DNA from: Epiperipatus broadwayi
Lineage: Eukaryota; Onychophora; Udeonychophora; Euonychophora; Peripatidae
Direction of reading: 5' to 3'
DNA length: 64,000 bases
Assembly (NCBI GenBank): GCA_028023455.1
Contig: JAQFVV010012394.1
Location: 21,780,900-21,844,899 of the forward strand
Position numbers and translations under genes: made by a program. The notes beneath the pieces were generated by a model, which saw only the letters and a program-made list of their open reading frames with translations, was not told the DNA's origin and did not search any database. Of this stretch, positions 12,012 to 24,305 are shown in pieces (position 1 is the first letter of the stretch; each line of letters opens with the position of its first letter).

Positions 12012-12105
12012 GTAAAGAATATATTATTTAATTTTGAATACTGTGTTAAATATATTTGTTTTAATTATTATTATATAATTTAAAAATACAGACATTTAAT
12101 GGTTG

Positions 12106-12134
12106 TAGTTATATATATATATATATATATATAT
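12106..12134. repeat. (TA)n microsatellite
   Basis: An uninterrupted run of alternating T and A. Confidence 0.85.
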
Positions 12135-12139
12135 AAACC

Positions 12140-14210
12140 AGACTATATATATATGCACTCACACTATATTATTGTTTGCTACATAACCCAACTAGTTACA
12201 ATATAAAGGCATAAGGCTTTATTTCTTGAAATTGTCTAATTGTTGATTGATTACTAATGATTTTATATATATATTGAAGTGGTGCATATCTGCATGCATA
12301 TATGCTTGCTTCATGTTTGCTCAAACTATAACCTATTTCCCATTGTATATATTTCTTTATATCTGCACACATTAGTAATATGTGTGTATGCACACAATTT
12401 ACATTTTTTTAAGCTAAGTTATTTTTTAAGTCACGCTAGATTTTAAGTTAAAAGAAAGTATCTTGTTAAAAGCGTGATCAATTAACTAGAGAAATGCTAA
12501 TGTATTGTGTACAATGGGAGGTAGAGCAGATAATGGAAAGAAACCATTATCAAAGGAAGTGTAAGTGCCTTATTTCCTTATTGATAGAGACAACCACATA
12601 AAAATAGTCACAATTAAACACCTTTAACATCTGTGCATACTTTAAGGTGTAAAATGTAAAGGTAGAACAATGGCAACCAATGTGGCTGCATAAGATTATG
12701 AGAAAGTAAGAAATGTATGGAACATCAATTTTAAAAAAAGTAAAGTTAATCCATTAAGAGCTCATGAGGTATACCCCAGCTAGATAAAAGAAAATGTAAG
12801 TGGGGAATATTTGGCTTAAAACTTTGATTAAAAGAAATTCAGCTATCATTAAGAGATAGGCAGAAGTCTAATATAATTTATTTTTGAGCAATTTTTATTT
12901 GACTGATTCATTCTGATCCTGCTTTTTAACAATTCAAGTTTACATGTTAAAAGTACTTGCCATCATGTATGAGTAATCAGATGTCAGCTTCTCCATGGTC
13001 ATCAGATGCAGTCTGGCATTCCCAAAGAAGTTTCATCTCATCAAGATCCATCTACCTCCTACCTACACCATGCCAGTCCCAAAAAACAAGAATCCTTTGA
13101 TCAAGCTGTGCAGAAGTCCTGAAAACATTTATAATCTTGATAGTAGTATGTTTAATTATATTTAAATGCCATGTAACTGTAGCTCAATTTATTGTTTTCT
13201 CATGCTAGTCTTAACTTATTAAATTTTATATAATATTCTTTAGTTATGTTAATTCTACTGGTCTTAAGTATTTTAGCAAATTTGAAATTGGATTTTTTTG
13301 TTTCATTTTATTTATGTTATCTTGAATGATGGAGGAAGTTAAAATTTAAATCATTAAATATGTTTACGCTTTTCTGTTCTCAGTGTCCCAAGGGATAGTG
13401 TGAGTTGAGATGCTACAATTGAAAGTTGTAAAATTTAACATAACAAAATATATTTAAACTGATTTCTTTCTTACTCTTATCCCCCTTCCCCCCCAATCAT
13501 GTCAAGGAAAGTTATTTTCAACTCTTAGAATTATTTAATGTTATTGAAGGATGGTGAGCATATTCTGAATAATCAATTATACAAATAAATTTTGTTTATC
13601 ATGTTGCCCTATAAAGACACAATCCTACTTCCATGCTAAAAGCATCTTTAATAATTAAAAATATCTGTACTAGAAATATATAGATTAATTATGTTTGAAG
13701 TTTTACTTCATGTAAAGCCTATACCAATAATCCTATCTATAGTTAAAATTGTTTTATGTAAGGAAAGTAATATTAATAATTTATCTTTGTTATAATTAAG
13801 GATTTATTATGTGAACGTGATATAAGTAATTTATTTGAATATTTATGTTGCATTGCCTATCTATGTAATATAGTATATATGTAAAACAAGCTACAATTTG
13901 TGTATAGGTAATGTAATAAATAATGGAACATGCTATCATTCTACGTTAGGAGTAATTAAATTTCCCATAATTTAAAAGTTATATTAGATTATGAATTTAT
14001 GATTAAGTTAATAAATATATTATTGTGAATGGTTTATCTAGTTCTTCTACAAGTTATACGTGATTAAATAGGGATACTGATTATTTTATTAAAGTCAATT
14101 TTACGTTTATTATTGTATGGGCGGAAGGTTTATCAAATTATTATTGTTTTATTATTATAATTGCATTCCTGCCCTCCATATTTTGTTGTAATGGTATATT
14201 TTATTATTAT
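12140..14210. other. AT-rich stretch without recognisable gene
   Basis: I see no supported gene. The block 12,960-13,130 is GC-richer (CCATCTACCTCCTACCTACA) but has no sustained open frame with a recognisable product. Confidence 0.45.
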
Positions 14211-14214
14211 TGAA

Positions 14215-14440
14215 TTCATTATTTCCAATTACTCTGCAAGATTTACTCACTTACAAATGGTCAAACTGCAATAAGGGCAGGCCATACTCCTTCTTGCATA
14301 CCCAGGTTCTTAATCAAAGTATTAGTGCCAGTCTAGGTTCTGCATTGAGCTGGAGACTCTTCTCATCTTCTCCATTGGTATGCGCCCTTGGTTAGAAGCA
14401 GGTATATCCCTGCAGCCAGGGACATCCATCATTTATTAGT
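14215..14440 (+). repeat. Dispersed repeat, copy 2 (related to 6,485-6,720)
   Basis: It shares the block TATGCGCCCTTGGTTAGAAG and TCCCTGCAGCCAGGGACATC with the copy at 6.6 kb. No coding potential; class unknown. Confidence 0.5.
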
Positions 14441-15094
14441 GAGCCATATCATCCAATGACTCGGATGATCTTTATTATTACTTTTTATTCCCATTGACAT
14501 TAGCTAAGGGTGCTACCACAATATTCATTAATTGTTGAACTGTAATCTTCACCTGTGCATTAGTAACTTTAGGTAATTGTAAAATTAAACCCATTTCCAA
14601 TTGTCCCTTTTGCATGAATATACCATTGATTAGAGTTTCAAATCCATAATGGCTGCTAGCTATACTTAATTGTAAATTAAATAGGGCACAGTTATATGTG
14701 AGCCATCATTACCTTCATTCATATGATGTAAAAGCCAATAGAATCTTCTATATTAACAAACCTGTAAATTACTTCTTCATTATATCCATTCCTGTAATAA
14801 AACGTATATTATGACTATTAATTATGACTGTCATTTGTGAATCAGAACTGTAATATAGTTACTAGATTTAAGTTAAATTATTTATTAAATAGGCATACTC
14901 ATGGCTTTGTACATTATCAGTAGCTTTACCTATAGGGTCCTATAAAAGGTAAAATTGCTTAAAGTATTAAAGTGTAGGTTAATAAAATCTTAAATTAATT
15001 AAGTAATCAAACTGGCAATTATGAGTGCTAGCATGTAAAAGCTCCCTGAGTTGATGGAAGAACACAGAGAAAAAAGACTATGTTTGAACCCTGA

Positions 15095-15290
15095 CCTATA
15101 TCATGCTGTATGAAAAAGGGAAGCTGTATGACACCAACAATGTTAACTATGTGATAGAGACTAGAAAGCCTAGGTAGGGGTTTAAACTAGGATCATGAGG
15201 TAGTCCTTTGTATGCTATTTGAGAATTCCTGCTTGGTCTTTTTGTCTTGTTAGTAGATTATACAAACTTGACCATTATAATATTACATAA
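15095..15290 (+). repeat. Dispersed repeat, copy 2, adjoining the tRNA-like array
   Basis: It is collinear with 7,233-7,420 (GGGAAGCTGTATGACACCAA, AAGCCTAGGTAGGGGTTTAA, TCTTTTTGTCTTGTTAGTAG). It runs directly into the tRNA-like tandem units at 15,292, so the two may form one composite SINE-like element. Confidence 0.55.
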
Positions 15291-15291
15291 G

Positions 15292-15752
15292 TTTGAGCAC
15301 CAAACTACAAGTGCCAGAATTGATCCTGGGGCCTCCCAATCTCATGTCAGATGCTCTACGAACTGTGCCAAACTGTGCAGGGTAAAATGGTGTTATTGCT
15401 TGAGAGTTTATAAACCTTTAAGCATCAAATCTGTGACACAATCAACCTGGGATCTCTTGATCCTAAGTTTCATGCTCTACCAATGGTGCCAAACCACGCA
15501 GGGCAAAAAATAACACATATGGCTTTATTGCTCAGAAGTTCATAAAACATTTGAGCACCAGGCTCAATTCTGGGAGCTCCCGATTTCAAATTGGATGTTC
15601 TACTAACTATTCCAAAGTGTGCAAGATAAGGCATACAGTTTTATTGCTCAGGATTTCATAAGACATTTGAGCACCTGACATGCAAGCAGCAGAACCAATC
15701 CTGGGATCTCCTGATCTCATGTCAGATGCTCTACCAACTGTACCAAATTAAC
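15292..15752 (-). repeat. Tandem array of four tRNA-like units
   Basis: Four units of about 116-133 bp begin at 15,292, about 15,417, 15,550 and 15,666, each with a TTTGAGCACC-type start. Read on the minus strand each unit holds a tRNA-like body. An A-box-like AGTTGGTAGAGCATCTGAC is best seen in the last unit, and a B-box-like region lies around GATCCCAGGATTGGTTC. The linkers contain TTTATTGCTCAG. Multiple diverged tRNA-like copies in tandem are more consistent with a SINE-derived or satellite-like array than with functional tRNA genes, since the stems are damaged in every unit. Confidence 0.65.
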
Positions 15753-16982
15753 AGGATAGTTTTTTATATTATTTACATGTTAGTGTATCTTTCACATAGG
15801 ACCCTGAAAGAAAATCATTATCATCAGGAATTAACTGCCACAAGGACTATTTATTTTGTGCTATACATATATAAAAAGGAAAATTTTATGTACAAGCCTA
15901 AAATTTTATCATTAAAAAAAATTTTTTTTAGTTCTCAAAGTTAGTCAGTAATATCTGATCAAGCAAAGACATATTCTTCTTATAGATTTTAATTACAAAA
16001 AAAAAATGAATTTTTTGCATACATTACAGTTTAGAAAGTGTTGCCAATGGAGTGGTTTAAGCTTATATGTGCCATATCAGTGGTATTTACTTAAACTTAA
16101 AGGCTTGTTTATACATTTTCATGAAAATAAAAATTAAGGAATCTGATTGTCTTTTAAATATATTTTGATGAGTGTTTTTTTAGTTCATAGGGTTTTAGTT
16201 TATTTATACTACAATAGTGTTCTTTCAACTCACATTTTTATTGTTGAAGAAATAAAATGCCATCTTAATTATATGAATATAGGGCTTTTCTTAAGCAAGC
16301 CCCAATGTAAGGGGAATCTTACAGTAGATAGAGCAGAAGGTCTCTCCATATATAATTATTATTAAAGTCAAATAATAGTAAATAAAGAATTGCAATGCAG
16401 AAGTAGCTATCTCCCTGAGATATATCATGACTATATGTGGATTATTCCATCTCATGTATGATTTGAACATGTTAGTGGTGGTTTTGGATTGTCTTTAGAA
16501 ATAAAAATGGTAGAGAGCACACTCTAAATTAGTACTCTCCAGACTTCATTAATGGAGTTCTGATAAAAACTAGGTTATTCAAAATTGTAAGCAAATAAAA
16601 AAATATATATGATTTATCATAATTGGAAACAGAGAAAATGATAAAAAAATATTATTATTAATTCCCCCCTATTACTACAAACATATTCATTTAGAAATAC
16701 TGTGTTTTCATAAATTTAAAATTAGTTCAAATTCCAATTAGAATAACTTTTATTAAATTGTTTCTCTTCCTCCAACTCTTTAGAATATGATGCAATGCAC
16801 AGTGACTTCTTTTTTGGAGTCAGCAATCTGTGTCACCATATCTAGAGAAACCTGTTAGTCACTTTACCTTCCTTTTCCATCCCCCACCCTAAGTTTTTCC
16901 CATATTCTTCTCTACCCTGCTCCATCCCATTTCCATAACATAATCTTTTGTCAACTCTATAGCCTTTATATCTAAATGCCCC

Positions 16983-17875
16983 TTATCTTTTCCCAAATCC
17001 ACTATAAAAATCAAGAACACTCTTATATTTATTCTTCCACAACTTCACTATTTGTATTCTTTCTGCTTTAAAGCATTTACATACAATTAGTAGATGCCTA
17101 ATATTTTCCATGCACTCCTTACATACCTTGCAAACTAAATCACTCACATTTCTCCAATTATATGTATATATTCCATTGTTGCTAACAATTCTGTTCAAGC
17201 CTTAAACAGTAAACTACCTTTCTTGCTATTATCATAAATTAACTCACCCCCAATATTGTTTACTTCTATATATATTTAAACTCTTTTTACTCTCCATATT
17301 AGTTCTGCATCTCCCTATTCTTTTATTAATGCATCTATTCTTTTATCCCATTCCTTACCATTATAATACTTAACAATTCTCCTAACACAATCATCCCATC
17401 TTTTGCATAAATATATTGACATAAATTCTTTGTCCAAATCTTTTGCATACCTTACTACCTTTCTCACCCATCTTGTTGGCTGTGCTTTACTCATAACCCA
17501 GTTAAATACTATTTTGGCTATTCTCTTATTATCCATAAACTGCAATCCACCAAACATTTTCATTTTTCTTTTTGCATCTCTCATATAAAAACTTGACCAT
17601 CCCATTTGTCCTTGAATTGTCTCCTTTGCCATCCACAAATCTGCATCTAATGCATGTCTTCCTATTTCTCTTTGTAGTTTTCTTAAGTAATCTAACATCC
17701 CTTTACTAACACATAACACATCATTACCATATGTTAACCCTGTAATGCACTCCCATAAAATTCTAGCTACATCATATTTATTATATGAAAACACTGTTAA
17801 TTTCTTTATCAGTCCCTTTCTTTTCTTTGCTTCATTTATCAATGTTTTCATCAATGTTTTCTCCCACTCATCCAA
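16983..17875 (-). pseudogene. Decayed LINE, post-RT and C-terminal region
   Basis: On the minus strand a 186-codon block (17,315-17,875) contains LRKLQREIGRHALDADLW and GQMGWSSFYMRDAKRKM, the helical region that follows the RT in many non-LTR polyproteins. After a break, 16,983-17,198 holds a cysteine/histidine cluster, CKVCKECMENIRHLLIVCK, resembling the C-terminal zinc-knuckle region of LINE ORFs. Both follow in the right order after the RT at 17,947-18,835. Frameshifts and stops separate the pieces, so this is a dead copy. I cannot assign the clade with confidence. Confidence 0.8.
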
Positions 17876-17946
17876 GCAATTTCTCTAATTACTTAAGATG
17901 ATTCCCAAATAGTTATACCTATTCACCACAATTAACTTTATATCCC

Positions 17947-18835
17947 TCAATGAAAACTCTTTTTCTCTTTCCCAGTATTAATCATCATTACTTTTGATTT
18001 TTCTTCACTAAATTTAATCGCTGCCTCTTTACCCATCTTTGTGTATGTCTTCAGCATAAATTCTGCATCTTCCCTTCTTTCTGTGCACAAAAAGACATCA
18101 TCTGCAAATAAAAGACCCAATAATATATATTCCCTTGCCACCTATTAATGGTATCTCTACTCCTCTCCCTAGTCTTTCTATTGCTCTCAAATATAACAAA
18201 AACAAAATAGGTGATATAGGGCATCCTTGCCTTAGTCCAACCCCATTTTTGACTTTAACTGATTTTATATTCCCTAATTGATACATATCGTAATTATTTA
18301 CATATAATCTTTTAATAAGATCCACTAAAGTTCCATCCATTCCCAAATTTACTAAACTTACCCATGATCTATTTCTATTTACTCTATCATATGCCTTCTC
18401 TATATCGATAAAAACCATATATAACTATCTGTATTTCTACTCATATCTATAAGTTGTATAACTACAAATAAACTATTTCCTATATGCCTATCCTAGCAAA
18501 AACCTCCTTGCATTTCTCCCATTATATTATTGTCTTTCTATCCATTTTGCAACCCTTCCAGCCATCACATATGCAAAAACTTTATATAACACTGACATTA
18601 CTGCTATTGGTCTATAATTGCTTAACTTTCTATAATCCTTACCCTTTCCCTTAAATAGTAGCCATATTCTTGTATTACTCCAACTATCCAGAAAATCTCT
18701 CTTCTGTGTCATCTTATTAAAGCATGATAAGTTTAATTTTGCCCTATATCCTAAAGTCATTACCATTTCTGCTGCCCATCCATCTAAACCTCTTGCCTTT
18801 CCACTTTTCAATTTCTTCCCTGCCTCATTGTTCAT
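17947..18835 (-). pseudogene. Decayed LINE reverse-transcriptase core
   Basis: Three overlapping or adjacent minus-strand frames carry the RT motifs in order. 18,527-18,835 has GKARGLDGWAAEM and KGKGKDYRKLSNYRPIAVMS. 18,098-18,418 has VFIDIEKAYDRVNR (catalytic Asp) and GLRQGCPISPILF. 17,947-18,141 has LLFADDVFLCTE, with the catalytic FADD. The enzyme would synthesise element cDNA at the nicked target site. Frame changes at about 18,120 and 18,420-18,530 break it, so it is inactive. It belongs with the flanking pieces at 16,983-17,875 and 18,902-19,451. Confidence 0.9.
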
Positions 18836-18901
18836 TTTCTGTAAACCTAATATTTCCGTTACTATATGCTTCTGTGGTTGTTATCACTCTGTCCTTCACA
18901 T

Positions 18902-19451
18902 CTAACATCTTTCTATATGCACTACATATTTCCTAGAGTTACACTCTATTCCTCCATCATCTAGTAATACTATTTCACTCTCTCCTACATTCCTTCTTTT
19001 AATGTATTTCCAAAAATTTTTACTCCCATCTCTTCCACTTTTATTAATATCCTCCAACAATTTACTATTTAATTTCATTCTCTCTATATAATTATCTATT
19101 TTAGCCACTTCTTTTTTTAAAAAATACTTTCCCCATTTATCATTAACATCTTTTTCAGTTTCTTTGTTCTTAAACACACATTTATGTTCTTTGCATGCTT
19201 TTTTCCCCCATCTCTTTTACATTTTTACTAACTCTCATGTTTCTATTACTTCTATTCTTCTGAATATTCTCATCTAAAACACTATTTACCATTTTTTCTA
19301 CTTTACCACACCAGTCCTTATATTCATCCCCAACCAATTCTTCCATGGTTTTTTCAACTTTTATTTTATATTCTTTTAACTTATTCTTGTCATTCATTCT
19401 CCATCCACATCTTTCATTATCCTTCCTACTTTTATTACTATTTTCCATCAC
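18902..19451 (-). pseudogene. Decayed LINE, linker between endonuclease and RT
   Basis: Two minus-strand frames, 19,182-19,451 and 18,902-19,177, encode lysine-rich, helical sequence. Recognisable parts are MEELVGDEYKDWCGKVEKMV, then FWKYIKRRNVGESEIVLLDD with an index-like DDGGIECN. This matches the linker that precedes the RT in LINE polyproteins. No endonuclease domain follows upstream of 19,451, so the element is 5'-truncated there. Confidence 0.7.
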
Positions 19452-20319
19452 GCAGTTTTTTCAGCAGTGCACTCTGTGAATAAAGGCTGAACTTCAAACA
19501 CACAACTCAAAAGGATATACATAGCGTCAAGTATAAAAGGAATGCTTTCCTATTTTAACTTTTCAATAGCAAGAAATTAAAATAAATATAATATTAATAG
19601 ATGATACTTTACTTCATATAGTGTTTCATTACATGATTTATTACTAATACTGAATTTATAAGCATTCTTCAATTAAATAGTATATTTTTTCATAATGTTT
19701 GCAAACTATTTTTGGGTAATATATCTTAAAAAAATAAATGTCACACAATTATTCTGTTATATATGTAATTCCAACAGTTGCAATTCTATTTATCAAAAAA
19801 ACATATTAAATAAAAAATTAAAGATAACCAAAAAAGTTATTTAGTTCACAGCAGTTAATATGGATACAAAAATAAATATGCATACCTACTTGTCGAATTT
19901 GCAAAAAAAAAAAAAAATGTATTGTGAATTTAAAAAAAAAAAACAAATTCAAATAGGAAATGAATATAAAAATAAAATTACACTTTAAAAGAAAATATAA
20001 CTCACTGATTAAAATCATTCACAAACAAGTATGGCCATTTCAACTCCAAAATGAAAAATATATATACAAAATAATAACATGGAGAACATGTTGATTCATT
20101 ATTCTGTTTATATGATATATTGCCATGCTATCTATCTTTTAACTTCTAAATGAACCTTTTCTTTTAGGTGTCAACTTTCTGTTTAATTGTAACTTTCCAC
20201 TTTTATAGCTTTCCAATTGTTATATCTGCCAGTCTGACTGTGCAAATGTTATATCCGCAAGTAAGACTGTGCGGTCAGCAAATAACTATGTTCAATTCCC
20301 ATGGTGTTTTCTTGCAACT

Positions 20320-20490
20320 AATGCTCTGCTGCGTATGCTCTACTCTGCAACTAATGCCCTGGTGCGTATGCTCTCCAAACGAATGCTCGCCACGGATGCT
20401 CTCCAATGAATGGTCTGCACCGACTGCTCTCCAATGAATGGTCTGCAAGCGGATGCTCTCCAAACGAATGGTCTGCAACTTGCTACTGCA
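20320..20490 (+). repeat. GC-richer minisatellite-like block
   Basis: Short phrases such as TGCTCTCCAATGAATGGTCT and TGCTCTCCAAACGAATG recur about every 30 bases, alternating with CTGCAA. The base composition contrasts sharply with the surroundings. The following 250 bases (to about 20,760) are also GC-richer and unassigned; this may be the end of a transposable element. Confidence 0.5.
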
Positions 20491-20759
20491 TGACTGTTCT
20501 CTGACTCTCTCTATATTACACTGCGTAGTTGTTACCCAGTCTTCTTATCGCTTGCTGATAACTGTAGCAATTAATACACCGTCCAATAAGATATCGTCTC
20601 TTATCCAGAAATATTAGCAATCAGCAAATATCTCTTGGAATGGTCGACCACCATTACGTCAATGCCTTAATTAAATTCCACCGTTATCAGCGCGCGATCT
20701 AAAAACAACTTCTCGAATAAATTCTAGTTTTCTCTGGAGTGCACAAACATGTCTGCCAT

Positions 20760-21140
20760 TTTTACCAAACACTACACCAATAATAGCATTAAATATCGCA
20801 TTTCTTTAGAAGGACTTTGAGATAATCTTTATAATGTAAATGGGCTCTGCTTCTCCCAAAAAAAACTATGCTGAAGTTTACTATAAAATATTTTTTAGGA
20901 AGTCTTTTACCGTTCTTTCACATCACATGATTAATGTAATAAAGTTATGACTTTATAAAAGTATATTTACATCCAAACACGATGAAAAATATGTTGGCTG
21001 GTTTTACAACATTGGCATATTTTTAGAATTTTACTGAAAAATTTTAAAATGAAATTTTCTAATGTGATTGGGGGGTCCAGGTCTCACTTTCATACAATTG
21101 GGTAAAATAATAGCTCTACAAACACTAATTTAGTTGCTGT
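20760..21140 (-). pseudogene. Very decayed LINE fragment (second family), C-terminal part
   Basis: On the minus strand near 21,060-21,130 a translation gives ELLFYPIV then DLDPP, matching the YGCETWTPY region of LINE post-RT sequence. The segment at 20,820-20,880 resembles 24,160-24,250, where the related phrase WTGHVVRM...LPK is more legible. Many stops. The same family appears on the plus strand at 22.3-23.6 kb. Confidence 0.4.
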
Positions 21141-21734
21141 AGTTATATCGAAGTAATGAAACACCATATCTTTTTAACTTATTAGAAGCAGTATATTAAA
21201 AAACTGCGATGGTACAGAAGCCAAGTATATTTTTCTAATTAAAAAGTTTTGTTACTGCTTTTAATTGATGCAAATTAAGAATTCCATTATCAAACCTGTA
21301 TTATATCTTGATGCCTGAAGTCATCTATAAACAGTCATAAAGAAAAGTTGGAACTGTTATATATATTTAATATATACTTGTTAGACACCAGTTTTAATTT
21401 CAAATTGTGGAATAAAATATACTTTCCATTTTTATGTATTAAAAGCACTAAATGAGTCTTATTAAACTGTCTATATAAGTAAAGTTTTAGATCTCACCCT
21501 AGTTTATCTGGTCTTTTTGAGTCTAATGTATCTTTCTTGCAGCAGCCTTTTTTTTACTAGCCTGAAATTTAATATCACCTCAAGGTTTTAAATCTACAAG
21601 AATTTGCTTTATAATAGATCTAACATCAGTTCAGTATCTTTATACATTTTGTTTCCTTAGTTTATTTAATATTATCATAAAATCAACAAAACCCCTCATG
21701 ATCCCAGATTACACACTTTTATTTAGGAATCTAT

Positions 21735-21925
21735 TTCTCCTATTCCAGTTATGCCACTTAGTATAAGCTTGAGTAATCAATAGATGCTATATGGTACTAC
21801 TTAATAGATTACTATCCAGTACTATTTCATTTAAATCCCTAACTAGTTTTTACATTATGGGCTTGGCTTTCATCAATGAGATTGGATCTTGATCTAGTGC
21901 AATTGAAAGTTCATACAGATATTGA
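21735..21925 (-). mobile_element. Diverged copy of the hammerhead foldback family
   Basis: It shares AGTAATCAATAGATGC with other copies. On the minus strand it holds a decayed core (TTGATGAAAGCC, then AAAACTAGTTAGGGAT) at about 21,841-21,882. The C3 and G12 positions of the core are changed, so the motif is inactive. Confidence 0.55.
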
Positions 21926-22329
21926 TTAGTTAAGTTTAAGTATTATAGTAGGTGACAGAACTGGAGTAGAGAAAATACATTTTAATTTAAAAGTATTAGC
22001 TAAGATGAAGTCGTGTGGTGTCTTGAGATTTTATGACAATCCTAACCAAGGAATGTAGGTGCCTGCAGTTATGAAAAAAAAAACGGATATATAAATAATG
22101 AGATGAAGTCAGATCTATATAAATAAGCAAGTAAATTGGTCTAGATTCAAGATATTAAGATGTTATTGAATTTTAAATTGGTAACTTGATAGTAAAAAAG
22201 AAAGAATAAAAGATGGTTACTGGAAGAAAGACGCATTACTCCAAAAAATCCAGATACATTAGGTACAGATTTAAGGCTCTTCAATGATGAAAGTCATAAC
22301 TAGATATTATTCTGAAGAGGTAGACCCAT

Positions 22330-23590
22330 GAAGTTCTACCACCAGATCTTAAGGATGCTTTTATTGTTCCAAATTTTAAAAGGGCAACGTGCAAGATTAT
22401 AGTAATTATTATGGAATATCATTACTATCCACTACAGCAAAGGTACATTCAAGAATTTTGAATAGGATGTTTCCAGTCATAAGTGAGTAATTACCAGAAA
22501 CTTAATGTGGGTTTTGGAAGAATCAAGAAACTCTATAGACATGTTTTTTGTTGTCAAACAAAGGCAAGAAAATTGCAAGAAGTGATTTACATACTGTTTT
22601 TATTGACTTGGTCATGGCGTTTGTTTCATTTAATTGAACATGGAATGAGAGGAAGTAGTATTATTACAAGTGGACAATCTGGGATATTTGAAATAAAAAC
22701 TAGCGTTGAACAAGGATGTAAATTTGCTTTAACATTGTTTTCACTTTTTATGATAGAGATCTTTGGAATCATTTATACACAGCTTAATCATATAAAGATC
22801 AAGATATGATATAGGTTTGATGATGGAATTTTTTAATTTAAAACAATTAAAAATGTAAACAAGAACTTTTTCTTCTATATTTACAGTATGCTGGTGAATA
22901 TGCTATTTTTTCTAGTTCAAAAAACTTTTTCTCTGGTTTTAAATATCTTAGTAGTTTTATGAGTAGAAAGGTGGACTTAGATGTTGAGATAAAATGCACA
23001 CTCCCATTGCTTTTAACAAGTTAAAAGTTAGAATATTTTATCCACAGAAAATAATTACTGCAACTAAGTTAGCTGTACATAGAGATGTTATTTTCCCTAA
23101 TTTATTGTATCCTATTGGTGCAACATAAAGACAATAGAAAAGTTTCATTTAAGGATTCTATGTAAAATTTTTAAAATACAATTGCAAGATAGTAAAAACA
23201 ATCAATATGTTTACGAACTTGCTGAATGTGACTCAATGAAGTCTACTATTATAAAATCATATCTTCATTAGAATGGACCTGTAAAATAAATGACCAATGC
23301 AGGAGTTCTGTGGAGAAGAAAAACCCTGTTCTGTGTCGTAAGAATTTTCTTTAAAGACATTCTAAAAGATTGTTTCCATTAGGAAGATATGGCAAGAGAA
23401 GAGAATATATTGGAGAGTTACAATTAGACATGGGCTGAAGGATTTCAGAGAGAAAACTTTTCTGCTGAAGAAATTAAAAGTCAACATCATAAAAAATTTC
23501 AAGTAAACAGAAAAATGGACCAGCAAATTTGTATGTGGACATATTTGTGTTTCGCAGAATTGGTTTGTATAATCATTATAAACCTTATTT
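22330..23590 (+). pseudogene. Decayed LINE of a second family, RT to C-terminal zinc finger
   Basis: Reading across frames on the plus strand, LINE landmarks come in order. DAFIVPNFKR is near 22,350, YGISLLSTTAK near 22,415, a GFGR/GFRK-type block near 22,505, and HGMRGSSIITSGQSGIFEIK then VEQGCKFALTLFSLF near 22,640-22,750 (the GVKQGCVLAPTLF motif). KDILKDCF is near 23,360. A C-terminal CGHICVSQNW remnant of a CGR-C-SRIGL zinc finger is near 23,535-23,570. Frameshifts and stops occur throughout. Only 22,483-22,809 is open for 108 codons. It is a dead copy distinct from the LINE at 17-19 kb and from RTE. Confidence 0.7.
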
Positions 23591-23699
23591 TTAGAATAAT
23601 TTAAATTTTTTTTCTCTCATCTTTCTTTTTGTTAAAATTTATTTGCAAATGACTGTTTATTATTATTATAAATAGAATAACACTAGATAGGAATTTATT

Positions 23700-23760
23700 A
23701 AGCATTATCATCTGACATCTATTAATTCCTCAAGCTTATAATAGGTGGCGGTTTCAAAAA
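23700..23760. repeat. Short fragment of the hammerhead foldback family
   Basis: ATCTATTAATTCCTCAAGCT then ATAATAGGTGGC resembles the terminal part of the copy at 38,255-38,310. Confidence 0.35.
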
Positions 23761-24159
23761 ATAGTCTCTTTTGTGATTTGGTAGAATATTTTCAAAATGT
23801 TTAAATAAGAAGTTTTCCATCAGTTTTATTAATACTTTGGTAAACCATATGTCACTGCTTCATTTTTTTGCTTACAAATACTAAATTTTATTTAACTATT
23901 CCAATGTGGTTGAAAATAATAACTATATTTGATTAACAGATTTTATTTTAGCACATCATTATCAAGTTTATGGCCATTTTAACTATAAAAAAAGGACAAA
24001 GATCAAAAAGTTAAAAAAAAGCACTAATGCAGGAATAAAATATGTCCATCTACACTGCATGTTGTTTGCATGACATATTATGGCATTGACTTTAATCACT
24101 ATTTTCTGAAAGGTTTTATATCTCATGTAATTGTAGCTCAATTAAAGCGGTTGGTAATG

Positions 24160-24305
24160 TTCTTCTTTAGAAGGTAACTTTTTTTAAATGTAAATGGAAT
24201 CTGCCTCTTTCTCCCAAACCACAATCAAACTCACAACATGCTTTTAAGAAGATGAGATTATTCTTCTTCCACCTTACATGTCCAATCCAACAAAGTTAGG
24301 TTCTT
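24160..24305 (-). pseudogene. LINE fragment (second family)
   Basis: The minus strand translates as LTLLDWTCKVEEE then SHLLKSML and FGRKRQIPFTF. These match the W-GHV-RM-E, LLK-LLYGEL and GR-R-RYKD steps of LINE C-terminal regions. Stops are present. It is probably the same family as 20,760-21,140. Confidence 0.45.

Larger units (their letters stand above)
10207..12078 (-). mobile_element. Penelope-like retroelement flanked by an inverted copy of its own 3' end
   Basis: The element consists of a minus-strand RT plus GIY-YIG ORF bracketed by inverted repeats of about 437 bp, 10,207-10,644 and 11,640-12,078. The left arm is the natural 3' end: the end of the ORF, then noncoding sequence. The right arm is a reverse-complement copy of that end attached to a 5'-truncated body. 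Penelope-like elements are known for terminal repeats that can occur inverted and for insertions with 5' truncation. Both arms carry a degenerate hammerhead-like motif at the same relative place. The N-terminal part of the RT is missing, so the copy is incomplete. Confidence 0.88.
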
